A stretch of 64,000 bases of DNA, taken from Fodinicurvata halophila (GTDB taxonomy: Bacteria; Pseudomonadota; Alphaproteobacteria; Kiloniellales; DSM-21159). The notes beneath the pieces were generated by a model, which ran no database searches, was not told the origin of the DNA, and saw only the letters and a program-made list of their open reading frames with translations. Both the position numbers and the translations under genes were made by a program. The DNA lies in NCBI RefSeq assembly GCF_042651425.1, contig NZ_JBHSCW010000011.1, forward strand, positions 124,001 through 188,000, given 5' to 3'. Shown one piece after another: positions 50,476 to 61,063 of the stretch (position 1 is the stretch's first letter; each line of letters begins with the position of its first letter).

Positions 50476-50479
<4 letters not shown>
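49682..50479 (-). CDS. glpQ: Glycerol ABC transporter permease
   Basis: Inner-membrane permease of 265 residues of the MalG type. Six hydrophobic helices are visible, and the coupling loop is EGFMSGVPKEIDETAYIDGYS, the EAA motif that docks onto the ATPase. Other family stretches are LPAAYAFSRYRFLGDKHLFF and LTNRMAPPAVFALPFFQLYS. Its ATG overlaps the stop of glpP by 4 bases. With glpP it forms the membrane channel of the glycerol importer. Confidence 0.95.
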
Positions 50480-51357
<878 letters not shown>

Positions 51358-51361
51358 GGTC

Positions 51362-52447
51362 TCAAGGCCTCCCTTCGCTCAGATGCCCGTCCACATAGAG
51401 GTGCAGGCGCGCCGGGTCGAAGCTCACCCCGGCCGTATCGGACGGCACCTCGCTGCCTTCGGGAAGGATTGCCGCCACCTGTTGTCCGGCAAGGGTCAGC
51501 TTGGCGATACGATAGCGCCCCACATCGTCGATACGCTCCAGTCGCGCCGGCATTCCCTGGTCGGGACCGGTGACCGTGACGAACTCGGGCCGGACACCCA
51601 ATTGCACCTGTTTGCCGCCTGCCTCGGGCAGGCTGTGACCGCGCGGCAGGGTCATCTGGTGGTCTCCGACGTAGGCGCGATTGCCCTCGACATGGCAGTC
51701 CAGCACATTCATGCCGGGAGAGCCGATGAAGTAGCCGACGAAGGTATGTGCGGGTTTCTCGAAAAGCTCTTCCGGTGTGCCGATCTGTACGACTTCCCCC
51801 TCGTACATCACCACCACCTTGTCGGCGAAGGTCAGGGCCTCGGTCTGGTCGTGGGTCACATAGACCATGGTGTGATTGAATTCCTTGTGCAGCTGTTTCA
51901 GCTGGCCGCGCAGGAGCCACTTCAGATGCGGATCGATCACCGTCAGCGGCTCGTCGAAGAGAATTGCGTTCACATCCGGGCGCACGAGCCCGCGACCAAG
52001 CGATATCTTCTGCTTCATGTCCGCGGTCAGGTTCTCAGCCCGACGCTTGAGCCTGTCGGTCAGCTCCAGCATTTCCGCGACGTCCCTCACCCGTCGATCG
52101 ACTTCGGCCGCAGGGAATTTCCGGTTGCGCAGCGGGAAGGCCAGATTGTCGTAGACCGACATGGAATCGTAGATCACCGGGAACTGGAAAACCTGTGCGA
52201 TATTGCGCAGTTCGGGGGAATCGTGCGTCACGTCCCGGCCATCGAACAGCACCTGACCCTGGGTCGGTACCAGCAGGCCCGAGATAATGTTCAGGAGCGT
52301 GGTCTTGCCGCAGCCCGAAGGTCCGAGCAGGGCATAGGCACCGCCCTCTTCCCAGACATGGGTCATCTGCTTGAGGGCGTAGTCCGCCCTGTCCTGCGGG
52401 CGGCTCAGATAGGAATGCGCCAGGTTGCTGAGTTCGATGCGCGCCAT
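51362..52447 (-). CDS. glpT: Glycerol ABC transporter ATP-binding protein (second ATPase)
   Basis: ATPase of 361 residues with a C-terminal TOBE-type domain. Walker A is GPSGCGKTT, the Q-loop is FQFPVIYDSMSVYDNLAFPL, and Walker B is NAILFDEPLTVIDP. The ABC signature is degenerate: where LSGGQ is expected the sequence reads NLTADMKQKISLGRGL, as also seen in Rhizobium GlpT. So this subunit may be the less active half of an asymmetric GlpS/GlpT pair. It starts 17 bases after glpS. Not to be confused with the E. coli glycerol-3-phosphate antiporter of the same name. Confidence 0.93.
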   Translation of the reverse strand: MARIELSNLAHSYLSRPQDRADYALKQMTHVWEEGGAYALLGPSGCGKTTLLNIISGLLVPTQGQVLFDGRDVTHDSPELRNIAQVFQFPVIYDSMSVYDNLAFPLRNRKFPAAEVDRRVRDVAEMLELTDRLKRRAENLTADMKQKISLGRGLVRPDVNAILFDEPLTVIDPHLKWLLRGQLKQLHKEFNHTMVYVTHDQTEALTFADKVVVMYEGEVVQIGTPEELFEKPAHTFVGYFIGSPGMNVLDCHVEGNRAYVGDHQMTLPRGHSLPEAGGKQVQLGVRPEFVTVTGPDQGMPARLERIDDVGRYRIAKLTLAGQQVAAILPEGSEVPSDTAGVSFDPARLHLYVDGHLSEGRP

Positions 52448-52464
52448 GCCCTTTCCTCCTGCCC

Positions 52465-53553
<1,089 letters not shown>

Positions 53554-53558
53554 GCCTT

Positions 53559-55106
53559 CTACCCCTTGGCCTGCTTCGGCTGACTCTCCCGCTCTGCCAG
53601 CCGGCTTTCCATCCAGTTCTCCAGAGCGCCGGCGTCCTCCACGTTGAAACGAAGCCCCAATTTGCTGCGGCGCCAGAGGATGTCCTCGGCACAACGGGCC
53701 CACTCCTCCTGCATCAGGAAGACCACTTCACGCTCGTACAGGTCCGCACCGAAGTGCTGGCCCATGTCCGCAAGCTCCCTGGCGTCCCCAAGCATGACCC
53801 GTGTGCGTGTGCCATAGGAGCGTGTCAGGCGCCGTGCCCAGGAGTCCGTCAGGAAAGGGTACTCCTGTCTCAGCGTGTGCGTAAGCCTTGCGCTCTCGCC
53901 AACAGCGAAATCGCCGCCGGGCAGGGTGGCCGAGGCCGTCCAGTCACCGGACAGTCCCTGGAGATGCGACGAAAGTTTCTGCAAGGCATGCTCAGCCAGC
54001 TTACGGTAAGTCGTGATCTTGCCGCCGAAGACATTCAGCAAGGGCGGTCGAGTTCCCTCTCCATCATCCAGGGACAGCACATAGTCCCGCGTGGCCTGCT
54101 GGGCCTGTCCGGCCCCGTCGTCATAAAGCGGACGCACGCCGGAATAGCTGTGCACCACATCATCCGTGGTGATCGGCCTCTGCAGGTATTCACTGACAGC
54201 CGCGACCAGATATTCCGTTTCGCTGCTGGATATCCGCACCTCGCCCGGATCCTCGTCGAAGTCCTCGTCCGTCGTGCCGATCAGGGTGAAATCCTGTTCA
54301 TAGGGGATGGCGAATACGATGCGCCCGTCGGAATTCTGGAAGATATAGGCGCGGTCGTGCTCGAACAGCCGTGGAACCACGATATGGCTGCCCTTGACCA
54401 GACGTGTGCGTTCCGAACTGTTCACGTGCAGGCGCTGGCTCAGCACCTCCGAAACCCACGGGCCAGCCGCATTCACCAGGCTGCGGGCGCGCAGGCTGCG
54501 CTTGTCTCCCGTCTGCCTGTCCATGACCTCGACGTTCCAGGCTCCTTCGTGCCGTTCGGCCGAGTTACACACAGTGCGCGGGCAGAGTTCCGCTCCATGC
54601 CTCAGAGCATCCAGGGCATTGAGCACCACCAGCCGCGCATCGTCGACCCAGCAGTCCGAATACTCGAAGCCGCGCATGTATTCCTCTTTCAGCGGCTCTC
54701 CGACGGGCGAGCGACGCAGATCGAGCGACGCGGTGCCCGGCAGGATCTTGCGTCCGCCCAGATGGTCGTAGAAGAACAGCCCCAGACGGATCAGCCACGC
54801 CGGACGCAGGCCCTTGTGGTGGGGCAGCACGAAGCGCAGCGGCCAGATGATGTGCGGCGCGGCGCGCAGCAGCACCTCGCGCTCGATCAGCGCCTCACGC
54901 ACCAGCCGGAATTCATAGTATTCGAGATAGCGCAGACCGCCGTGGATCAGCTTGGTGCTGGCCGACGAGGTCGCACCGGCGAAATCACCCTGTTCGCAGA
55001 GAAAGACACGGGCACCCCGACCTGCCGCATCGCGCGCAATGCCACAGCCGTTTATACCACCGCCAATAATGGCAAGGTCGTAGATTTCGGGTGATGCCTC
55101 CGCCAA
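53559..55106 (-). CDS. glpD: Glycerol-3-phosphate dehydrogenase (aerobic, FAD-dependent)
   Basis: Membrane-associated flavoenzyme of 515 residues oxidising glycerol 3-phosphate to dihydroxyacetone phosphate and passing electrons to ubiquinone. FAD fold LAIIGGGINGCGIARDAAGRG is at 11-31, followed by FLCEQGDFAGATSSASTKLI, and the substrate site includes HGGLRYLEYYEF and NVFGGKITTYRKLAEHAL. The start is TTG at 55104-55106, with AGGGA upstream; no ATG or GTG suits the conserved N-terminus. First gene of the transcript glpD-S-T-P-Q-U-V, with an operator-like motif in its promoter region. Confidence 0.96.
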   Translation of the reverse strand: MAEASPEIYDLAIIGGGINGCGIARDAAGRGARVFLCEQGDFAGATSSASTKLIHGGLRYLEYYEFRLVREALIEREVLLRAAPHIIWPLRFVLPHHKGLRPAWLIRLGLFFYDHLGGRKILPGTASLDLRRSPVGEPLKEEYMRGFEYSDCWVDDARLVVLNALDALRHGAELCPRTVCNSAERHEGAWNVEVMDRQTGDKRSLRARSLVNAAGPWVSEVLSQRLHVNSSERTRLVKGSHIVVPRLFEHDRAYIFQNSDGRIVFAIPYEQDFTLIGTTDEDFDEDPGEVRISSSETEYLVAAVSEYLQRPITTDDVVHSYSGVRPLYDDGAGQAQQATRDYVLSLDDGEGTRPPLLNVFGGKITTYRKLAEHALQKLSSHLQGLSGDWTASATLPGGDFAVGESARLTHTLRQEYPFLTDSWARRLTRSYGTRTRVMLGDARELADMGQHFGADLYEREVVFLMQEEWARCAEDILWRRSKLGLRFNVEDAGALENWMESRLAERESQPKQAKG

Positions 55107-55140
55107 GGACGTCCCTGCTCCCTGATTTTATTTGATTATT

Positions 55141-55188
55141 TTTATTTTCGTATCTTATTGAAGTGAACAATATCCGAAAATAAACGAA
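55141..55188 (-). promoter_or_regulatory. Probable GlpR operator upstream of glpD
   Basis: On the minus strand TTCGTTTATTTTCG (55175-55188) differs by one base from a motif upstream of glpR (56022-56035). A partial copy, TTTATTTTCG, lies on the plus strand at 55141-55150. DeoR-type GlpR proteins bind TTCG-containing repeats, so this is a good operator candidate for repression of glpD and the transporter. Confidence 0.6.
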
Positions 55189-55243
55189 CCTTCAATTGAA
55201 GAATGCCACCAAACCTCCAATCGCGGACAGGCCGGGGCACAGA

Positions 55244-56008
55244 TCATTGAGCGGTGTCCACCCTGACCCCTGACTCCTCGCAGATCCGTCGCAGGCCGGC
55301 AGGCGGCATCTCGTCGGTGATCAGGCGGTCGACCTGCGAGATATGCCCGATCCGCACCGGAGCGCTGCGCGAGAACTTCATGTGGTCGACCACCAGGAAA
55401 ACCGTGCGCGCGTTCTCGATAATGGCCTGGGAAACCCGGACCTCGCGATAGTCGTAGTCCAGCAGGTCCCCTTCCTCCTCGATGGCCGAGGCGCCGATCA
55501 CGGCATAGTCCACCTTGAACTGCCGTATGAAGTCGGTGGCCTGCTCTCCCACGATGCCGCCGTCCGAATGCCGCAGCACGCCACCGGTCACGATCGTCTC
55601 GATTTCGGGCTGGGTGTAGAGGATATTGACGACGTTGATATTGTTGGTGATGGCCATCAGGCCACGATGCCCCGACAGCGCCCGCGCCACTTCCTCGGTC
55701 GTGGTCCCGATGTTGATGAAAAGAGAGCAGTTGTCGGGGATCAACTCCGCGGCACGCCGGGCAATGCGCTGCTTCTCCTCGGAGGCCAGGATACGCCGCG
55801 CCTCGTACTTCACGTTCTCGATGCCCGTCGCCAGCACGGCCCCGCCGTGCACCCGCTTGAGCAGGCGTTGCTCGCAGAGCTCGTTCAGATCCCGGCGGAT
55901 GGTTTGCGGGGTCACGGAAAAATGAGCCGCCAGATCCTCCACCGTGACGCGTCCCGAATCCCGCGCGCGGTCCAGAATCTGCTCCAGTCGGAGGGTCAGG
56001 TTCTGCAA
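55244..56008 (-). CDS. glpR: Glycerol regulon repressor (DeoR family)
   Basis: DeoR-type repressor of 254 residues. The DNA-binding helix-turn-helix lies at about 6-57 (GRVTVEDLAAHFSVTPQTIR, then RDLNELCEQRLLKRVHGGAV, a family signature). The C-terminal sugar-phosphate sensor contains INIGTTTEEVARAL and VVDHMKFSRSAPV; glycerol 3-phosphate is the expected inducer. The best start is TTG at 56006-56008 with GGGAGA upstream. It sits at the head of the block, 137 bases before glpD in the same direction, and carries its own operator-like motif upstream, implying autoregulation. Confidence 0.93.
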   Translation of the reverse strand: MQNLTLRLEQILDRARDSGRVTVEDLAAHFSVTPQTIRRDLNELCEQRLLKRVHGGAVLATGIENVKYEARRILASEEKQRIARRAAELIPDNCSLFINIGTTTEEVARALSGHRGLMAITNNINVVNILYTQPEIETIVTGGVLRHSDGGIVGEQATDFIRQFKVDYAVIGASAIEEEGDLLDYDYREVRVSQAIIENARTVFLVVDHMKFSRSAPVRIGHISQVDRLITDEMPPAGLRRICEESGVRVDTAQ

Positions 56009-56021
56009 GGACGTCTCCCTT

Positions 56022-56035
56022 TTCGTTTATGTTCG
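56022..56035 (-). promoter_or_regulatory. Probable GlpR operator upstream of glpR
   Basis: TTCGTTTATGTTCG, 14 bases before the TTG start of glpR, matches 13 of 14 bases of the motif before glpD (55175-55188, opposite orientation). A further TTCG pair sits next to it (GTTCGTTTTC). Shared by the two promoters of the block, which supports an operator role. Confidence 0.6.
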
Positions 56036-56189
56036 TTTTCCGGGCAGACAGAATACATGAACTTTCGGTTTTGCAAAGCGGCTCATCCGCCTCGAAGATC
56101 TTTGCCGCGGCACAGGGCCGTTCGCGGATTGACAGCCCGCCTTCCTGGACGGACCTTGATCCGAACTTGACGCAGGAGAACGAAGCCCC

Positions 56190-56951
56190 ATGGACAGGCC
56201 GGGCACACAGGACTGGAACGCCGAAGACTATCAGCGCGATGCCGCTTTCGTCGCACGCCTGGGACAAGGGGTCGTGGACCTGCTGGCTCCACAGGCCGGG
56301 GAAAGAATTCTTGACCTGGGCTGCGGGGACGGCGCGCTGACCGAACAGCTCGTGGCCAGCGGCGCCGAGATCGTCGCCGTCGACGCGTCCGAGGACATGG
56401 TTGCGGCCAGCCGCACCCGCGGCCTGGACGCGCGGCGGATGGACGGACACAGCCTTGCCTTCGACCAGCGCTTCGATGCCGTCTTCACCAACGCCGCCCT
56501 GCACTGGATGACCGAACCGGACCGGGTCCTCGCGAGCGTGGCTGGAGTATTGCGGACAGGCGGACGCTTCGTCGGCGAATTCGGCGCGCATGGCAACGTG
56601 GCCGCTATCCGGGCGGCTCTGCACGAGGCCCTTTCCCGCCGTGGGGACGATCCGCTTGCGCTCAGTCCCTGGTATTTTCCTTCACCCGCAGCCTATGCCA
56701 GCAAACTGCGCAATCACGGATTCCGAGTCATGGAGATTGCCAGCTTTGCCCGCCCGACGCCCCTGCCCGGCGCACTCCATGCCTGGCTGGAGATATTCGC
56801 CCAGTCCTTCCTCGCCCCGCTTTCCGAAAACGAGCGCACCGCGGTGCTGGCCGAGGTGGCAGAGCGCCTGCAGCCTATCCTGTGCGACGAGACGGGCACC
56901 TGGACCGCGGATTACGTGCGCCTGCGCTTTGCCGCGGTGCTGGAAGGCTGA
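56190..56951 (+). CDS. Class I SAM-dependent methyltransferase (trans-aconitate methyltransferase-like)
   Basis: A 253-residue Rossmann-fold methyltransferase. The SAM-binding motif I is ILDLGCGDGALTEQL (~40-54), the acidic residue ending strand 2 is in IVAVDASEDMV, and motif IV reads FDAVFTNAALHWM, which is the wording used by Tam-like enzymes. The C-terminal half is helical (SPWYFPSPAAYASKL, FAQSFLAPLSENERTAVL). The small-molecule substrate is unknown. It is divergent from glpR, sharing about 180 bases, and is followed by a CoA transferase gene 70 or more bases on. Confidence 0.9.
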   Translation: MDRPGTQDWNAEDYQRDAAFVARLGQGVVDLLAPQAGERILDLGCGDGALTEQLVASGAEIVAVDASEDMVAASRTRGLDARRMDGHSLAFDQRFDAVFTNAALHWMTEPDRVLASVAGVLRTGGRFVGEFGAHGNVAAIRAALHEALSRRGDDPLALSPWYFPSPAAYASKLRNHGFRVMEIASFARPTPLPGALHAWLEIFAQSFLAPLSENERTAVLAEVAERLQPILCDETGTWTADYVRLRFAAVLEG

Positions 56952-57045
56952 CGGAAGCCTGATACCCCCGGGGGTTTGAACTTGCCGGAAAAATCCCCGA
57001 TGTTCCCCTCAGTCGAAGTTACAGATGGAAGAAGCGGTTCTCATC

Positions 57046-58173
57046 ATGCCCAAGGATCTTGAAGGTCTTCTCGTCGTCACGCTCGAACAGGCGGTCGCTG
57101 CTCCCTACGCCTCGTCCCGCCTGGCCGATGCCGGAGCGCGCGTCATCAAGCTGGAACGCGAGGAAGGCGACTTTGCACGCCGCTATGATCGCTGCGTCAA
57201 CGGCCTGAGCGCCTATTTCGTCTGGCTCAACCGTGGCAAGGAATCCGTGCGCTTCAACCTCAAGGATCCTGAGGACCAGAAGCTCCTGCACAATCTCCTC
57301 AGCCGGGCCGACGTGTTCATCCAGAACCTCGCGCCCGGTGCGACGGAACGTGCCGGCTTCGGCACCAAGAGCCTGCGCGAGCGCTATCCCCAGCTGATCA
57401 CCTGCGACATCAGCGGCTACGGGATGGATGGTCCCTATCGGGACATGAAGGCCTACGACCTTCTGGTTCAGGCGGAAACGGGACTGGCCAACATAACCGG
57501 CACGCCGGACTCCGGAGCAAGGGTGGGCGTATCCGTCAGTGACATCGCCGCCGGCATGTATGCCCAACAGGCGATCCTGCAGGCCCTGTTCGCGCGGGAA
57601 CGCGGCAAGGGCGGACGCAGCATCGAGGTTTCGCTCTATCACAGCACCTCCGACTGGATGAACGTACCCTACCTGCAGCATCACTACGGCAAGGCCACGC
57701 CGAAGCGCGAGGGACTGCGCCACCCCACCATCGCCCCGTACGGGGTCTACGGATGCCGCGACGGCAAGAGCGTCCTCATCGCCATACAGAACGAGCGCGA
57801 ATGGAAAAGCCTCTGCGAGAACGTCCTGGAGCGCCCCGATATCACCGAGGATCCGCGTTTTGCCAGCAACCCGGAGCGTGTCACCAATCGCCAGGCCCTG
57901 GACGAGGTCATCACTGCGGTCTTCTCGCAGCTGGACCGCGAACAGGCGATCGCGAAGCTGACCGGCGCCAAGGTCGCCTATGGTAAGCTTTCCACCATGG
58001 AGGACGTGGTCACCCACCCGCAGAACCGCTTCGTGCGCGTGGAAACCTCTGCCGGAGAGGTGAACCTGCTGGCGCCCCCGCCGATCACCCCTGAATTCGA
58101 GGAAAGTTACGGGCCCGTCCCGGAACTCGGCGCGGACGATACCCGCGTCCGCGAGGAATTCTCCGGCAGCTAG
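57046..58173 (+). CDS. CaiB/BaiF family CoA transferase
   Basis: Class III CoA transferase of 375 residues, moving CoA between carboxylic acids. Conserved parts are LVVTLEQAVAAPYASSRLAD at the start, RVIKLEREEGDFARRYD, and the catalytic aspartate, probably Asp138 in KAYDLLVQAETGL. The C-terminal segment LTGAKVAYGKLSTMEDVVTH is typical. The start is either ATG 57046 (MPKDLEG, matching homologs) or ATG 57025, seven codons upstream; neither has a strong ribosome site. It is near a D-2-hydroxyacid dehydrogenase and an acrylyl-CoA reductase-like gene, which suggests organic acid catabolism; the acid itself is unknown. Confidence 0.93.
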   Translation: MPKDLEGLLVVTLEQAVAAPYASSRLADAGARVIKLEREEGDFARRYDRCVNGLSAYFVWLNRGKESVRFNLKDPEDQKLLHNLLSRADVFIQNLAPGATERAGFGTKSLRERYPQLITCDISGYGMDGPYRDMKAYDLLVQAETGLANITGTPDSGARVGVSVSDIAAGMYAQQAILQALFARERGKGGRSIEVSLYHSTSDWMNVPYLQHHYGKATPKREGLRHPTIAPYGVYGCRDGKSVLIAIQNEREWKSLCENVLERPDITEDPRFASNPERVTNRQALDEVITAVFSQLDREQAIAKLTGAKVAYGKLSTMEDVVTHPQNRFVRVETSAGEVNLLAPPPITPEFEESYGPVPELGADDTRVREEFSGS

Positions 58174-58199
58174 ATCCCGCTGATCGAGGAATGCAGGTT

Positions 58200-59279
58200 T
58201 TACTCCTCTTTCTCAGCCTCCCGTCCTTCCTCGATGGTTTCGCGCGCTTCCTTCTGGTCCTCCGGCTCGGCATCGGGAGAGTTCGACTGCCCCTCGTTGG
58301 CGGGCTGATGACAGAGTTCGACCAGAATGGGGAAATGGTCCGAGCCCACGGGCTCCAGACGGCTCATGCGCAGCAGCGTGAAATCCGGACTGAAGAATAC
58401 GTGATCGATGGGCCAGCGCAGGATGGGCCACTGCGCATGATAACTGGAATAGAGACTGCGCCCGATCCTGGGGTCGAGCAGTCCGCTCAGTTCCTGGAAC
58501 AGCCGGGTCGTGTCCGACCAGGCCACGTCGTTGAGATCTCCTGCAACGATGGCCGGGACATCCACCTCCCGCGCTTCACGGCCCACCAGGACGAGTTCCG
58601 CATCGCGCTCCTCGGTATCCTGCTTCGGCTCCGGCGGCCGCGGATGCAGCCCGTAGAACACGACCTCGACCCCCGAGGGCAGGCGCACTCCGGAATGGAT
58701 CGACGGCACCTCTTCCTCGACCAGCCTGCGCACCTGCGGCTCGATCAGGTCCAGCCGCGAGAAGAGGAGCAATCCGTACTTGTTCTCCTGCGGCTGGGCC
58801 ACGACCTCCTTGTACTCTTCCTCCAGGGGCGCCATCGCCTCGGCCCACCAGCCGTTGGTCTCGATCAGCAGCAGCAGATCGGGCGCGTATTCACCAACCC
58901 GATCCAGCACGGCCTGGCTGTCGCGATTGTCCTGCAGGACGTTGGATATCATCAGGCTGAGACGGCTGTCCTCGGAACACTGCCCCTGCCTGGCCGAGAC
59001 GGCCTGTTCCGGCCAAAGGCCCGTATAGGGCAGCATACGTGCCGACTGATAGACGAGGCAGGCGAGCACCGCTCCTGCCAGGAACCAGAATCGCCGCTGG
59101 TGCCAGTCAAAGGCGGCAAGGCAGAGCAGGAAGACAAGGGCCAACAGGGCTGCCAGTTGCATTCGGGGAAAGTCGAATATGCGGATCCACCAGGCCTCAC
59201 CTGGAAAAAAGGGCAACAGCGTCGCAACAGCCAGGAACAGGCCCAGTCCCCAGAGCACGGAACGCAGCAAAATCACCAT
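58200..59279 (-). CDS. Membrane-anchored endonuclease/exonuclease/phosphatase (EEP) family protein
   Basis: A 359-residue protein with three hydrophobic segments at about 4-22, 36-55 and 62-80, then an EEP domain facing the periplasm. Catalytic segments are SLMISNVLQDN, LLLLIETNGWW (metal-binding Glu), VFYGLHPRPPEP, IVAGDLNDVAWSDTT, and PIDHVFFSPDF with GSDHFPILVEL. So the DNase I-like active site is complete. The C-terminus is a Glu-rich tail (EDQKEARETIEEGREAEKEE), which looks disordered. The ATG at 59277-59279 follows GGAGGA. Such proteins are usually of unknown substrate. Convergent with the CoA transferase. Confidence 0.92.
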   Translation of the reverse strand: MVILLRSVLWGLGLFLAVATLLPFFPGEAWWIRIFDFPRMQLAALLALVFLLCLAAFDWHQRRFWFLAGAVLACLVYQSARMLPYTGLWPEQAVSARQGQCSEDSRLSLMISNVLQDNRDSQAVLDRVGEYAPDLLLLIETNGWWAEAMAPLEEEYKEVVAQPQENKYGLLLFSRLDLIEPQVRRLVEEEVPSIHSGVRLPSGVEVVFYGLHPRPPEPKQDTEERDAELVLVGREAREVDVPAIVAGDLNDVAWSDTTRLFQELSGLLDPRIGRSLYSSYHAQWPILRWPIDHVFFSPDFTLLRMSRLEPVGSDHFPILVELCHQPANEGQSNSPDAEPEDQKEARETIEEGREAEKEE

Positions 59280-59553
59280 CGATCCTTGTCCTCCAGCTTC
59301 TTGCCACTTGAAGGCTAGTGTTCTGCCCCAGAACGGCAAGCGGGAAAGCCCCCTGTCCGGTGACAAAGTCATGAGCGTGTGTGCGCCCTCGAAACGGGCA
59401 GGAAGATCGGGTCACAACCCGTTCCTTTCGGCCTGTGGCTGGACAACCTCGCACCTGCAAACGGCAACGCCCTTGCAGGAAGCGCCCATCGAGCGGACAA
59501 TTCGAGGAAATCGAAGACACACCCGGACGAAATACCTTTAGGGAAGGCGAGAC

Positions 59554-60978
59554 ATGACTTCACTGGAGCTGCAACGCACGAACCTTCCGGAGGGCCTCGA
59601 GGAGCTGCTGGGTCCGAAGGGCCTGCTGACGGGCGAAGAGGCCCGGGAATACGGCCGTGACTTCATGGGGGAAGTGGACAATGCCCCTCTGGCCGTTCTG
59701 CGCCCGGAAACCACCGAACAGGTGGCCGAAGCGCTGCGCCTCTGCACCGAACATGGCCTTTCGGTTATTCCCCAGGGCGGACGCACCGGTCTGACGGGGG
59801 CCGGTGTTCCGTCTCGCCCGGATCACGAGGTCATTCTCTGCCTGGCACGCATGAACAAGGTGCGCTGGCTGGACGAGAAGAACCATGCCATGGCGGTGGA
59901 CGCCGGCTGCATCCTGGCGGACGTCCAGAAGGCGGCCGCTGACGCCAACCGCCTCTTCCCGCTCAGCTATGGGGCGGAAGGCTCCTGCCAGATCGGCGGT
60001 TCGATCTCGACCAACGCCGGCGGCACGGCCGTTCTACGCTACGGCAACACACGCGACCTGATCCTGGGCCTGGAAGTCGTTCTGGCCGATGGCACCGTCC
60101 TCGACATGATGCGCGCCCTGCGCAAGGACAACACGGGCATCGACCTGAAGCAGCTCTTCATCGGCTCCGAAGGCATCCTGGGCGTCGTGACCGGGGCGGT
60201 CCTGAAACTCTATCCGGCCGTGGCCGAACGCGAATGCGCGCTTCTGGCCTTCCCCTCCCTGCCGGCTGTCATGAAAAGCTTCGCCATCGCCCGGGAAAGC
60301 ACGAACGACCGGCTCTCGGCGTTCGAGATGATGCCCCAGAACGGCATCACGCTGGCCTGCAACCGCGTTCCCGATGTCGTGGATCCCGTCGAGGGGGATT
60401 ACCCCTGGTATGCCCTGCTTGAGGTCTCCGCCAGCAAGGAAGGCTCCGGCCTGTTTGAAATGCTGGAAGGGCTGATCGAGCGCCTGATGGAGGAAGGTCT
60501 GGTGGTCGACGGTACGGTCTCCAGCAATGAAGGCCAGCGCGCCCAGCTCTGGCGCATTCGTGAAGCCCTTGTCGAAGCCCACAACGACATGCCGCACCTG
60601 CTCAAGCATGACGTTTCGGTCCCCATCTCCGACATGGCCGACTTCATCGAAACCGCGATCGAAAAAGTACAGGCCATCGCCCCGGACGCCATGCTGATCG
60701 CCTTCGGACACGTCGGCGACGGCAATGTGCACTTCAACATATGTCACGACCTGGACACTCCCGATGGCAGCCTGGCCACCCGTCACAAGGAGGTCACCTG
60801 GGCGGTCTATGATCTGGTGCAGGAGTATCGCGGCAGTTTCTCGGCCGAGCACGGCGTCGGGTCCATGAAGCGCGATGCCCTGCGCCGCTATCGCAGCGAG
60901 GCCGAGCTCGCCGTCATGGAGAAGCTGAAGACGGCCCTGGATCCGCAAGGCCTGTTGAATCCGGGCAAAGTGATCTAG
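59554..60978 (+). CDS. FAD-linked D-2-hydroxyacid dehydrogenase (D-2-hydroxyglutarate/D-lactate type)
   Basis: A 474-residue flavoenzyme of the FAD-binding type 4 family. PCMH-type FAD motifs are VIPQGGRTGLTGAGVP (~71-86) and GGSISTNAGGTAVLRYGNTR with RDLILGLEVVLADG; the C-terminal domain has LIAFGHVGDGNVHFNICHD and SAEHGVGSMKRDALRRY, with histidines that bind the metal/substrate in D2HGDH relatives. It oxidises a D-2-hydroxyacid such as D-2-hydroxyglutarate, D-lactate or D-malate. It is alone on the plus strand after a 270-base gap and precedes the AcuI-like gene by 85 bases. Confidence 0.93.
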   Translation: MTSLELQRTNLPEGLEELLGPKGLLTGEEAREYGRDFMGEVDNAPLAVLRPETTEQVAEALRLCTEHGLSVIPQGGRTGLTGAGVPSRPDHEVILCLARMNKVRWLDEKNHAMAVDAGCILADVQKAAADANRLFPLSYGAEGSCQIGGSISTNAGGTAVLRYGNTRDLILGLEVVLADGTVLDMMRALRKDNTGIDLKQLFIGSEGILGVVTGAVLKLYPAVAERECALLAFPSLPAVMKSFAIARESTNDRLSAFEMMPQNGITLACNRVPDVVDPVEGDYPWYALLEVSASKEGSGLFEMLEGLIERLMEEGLVVDGTVSSNEGQRAQLWRIREALVEAHNDMPHLLKHDVSVPISDMADFIETAIEKVQAIAPDAMLIAFGHVGDGNVHFNICHDLDTPDGSLATRHKEVTWAVYDLVQEYRGSFSAEHGVGSMKRDALRRYRSEAELAVMEKLKTALDPQGLLNPGKVI

Positions 60979-61063
60979 GCCTCGCTGCCAGCAGATTTGC
61001 CGGTGGCTTAAAGCTACGCTATCGTCCCACCTGTCCATTGCCAGCAAACGGGAGGATTTCGCC

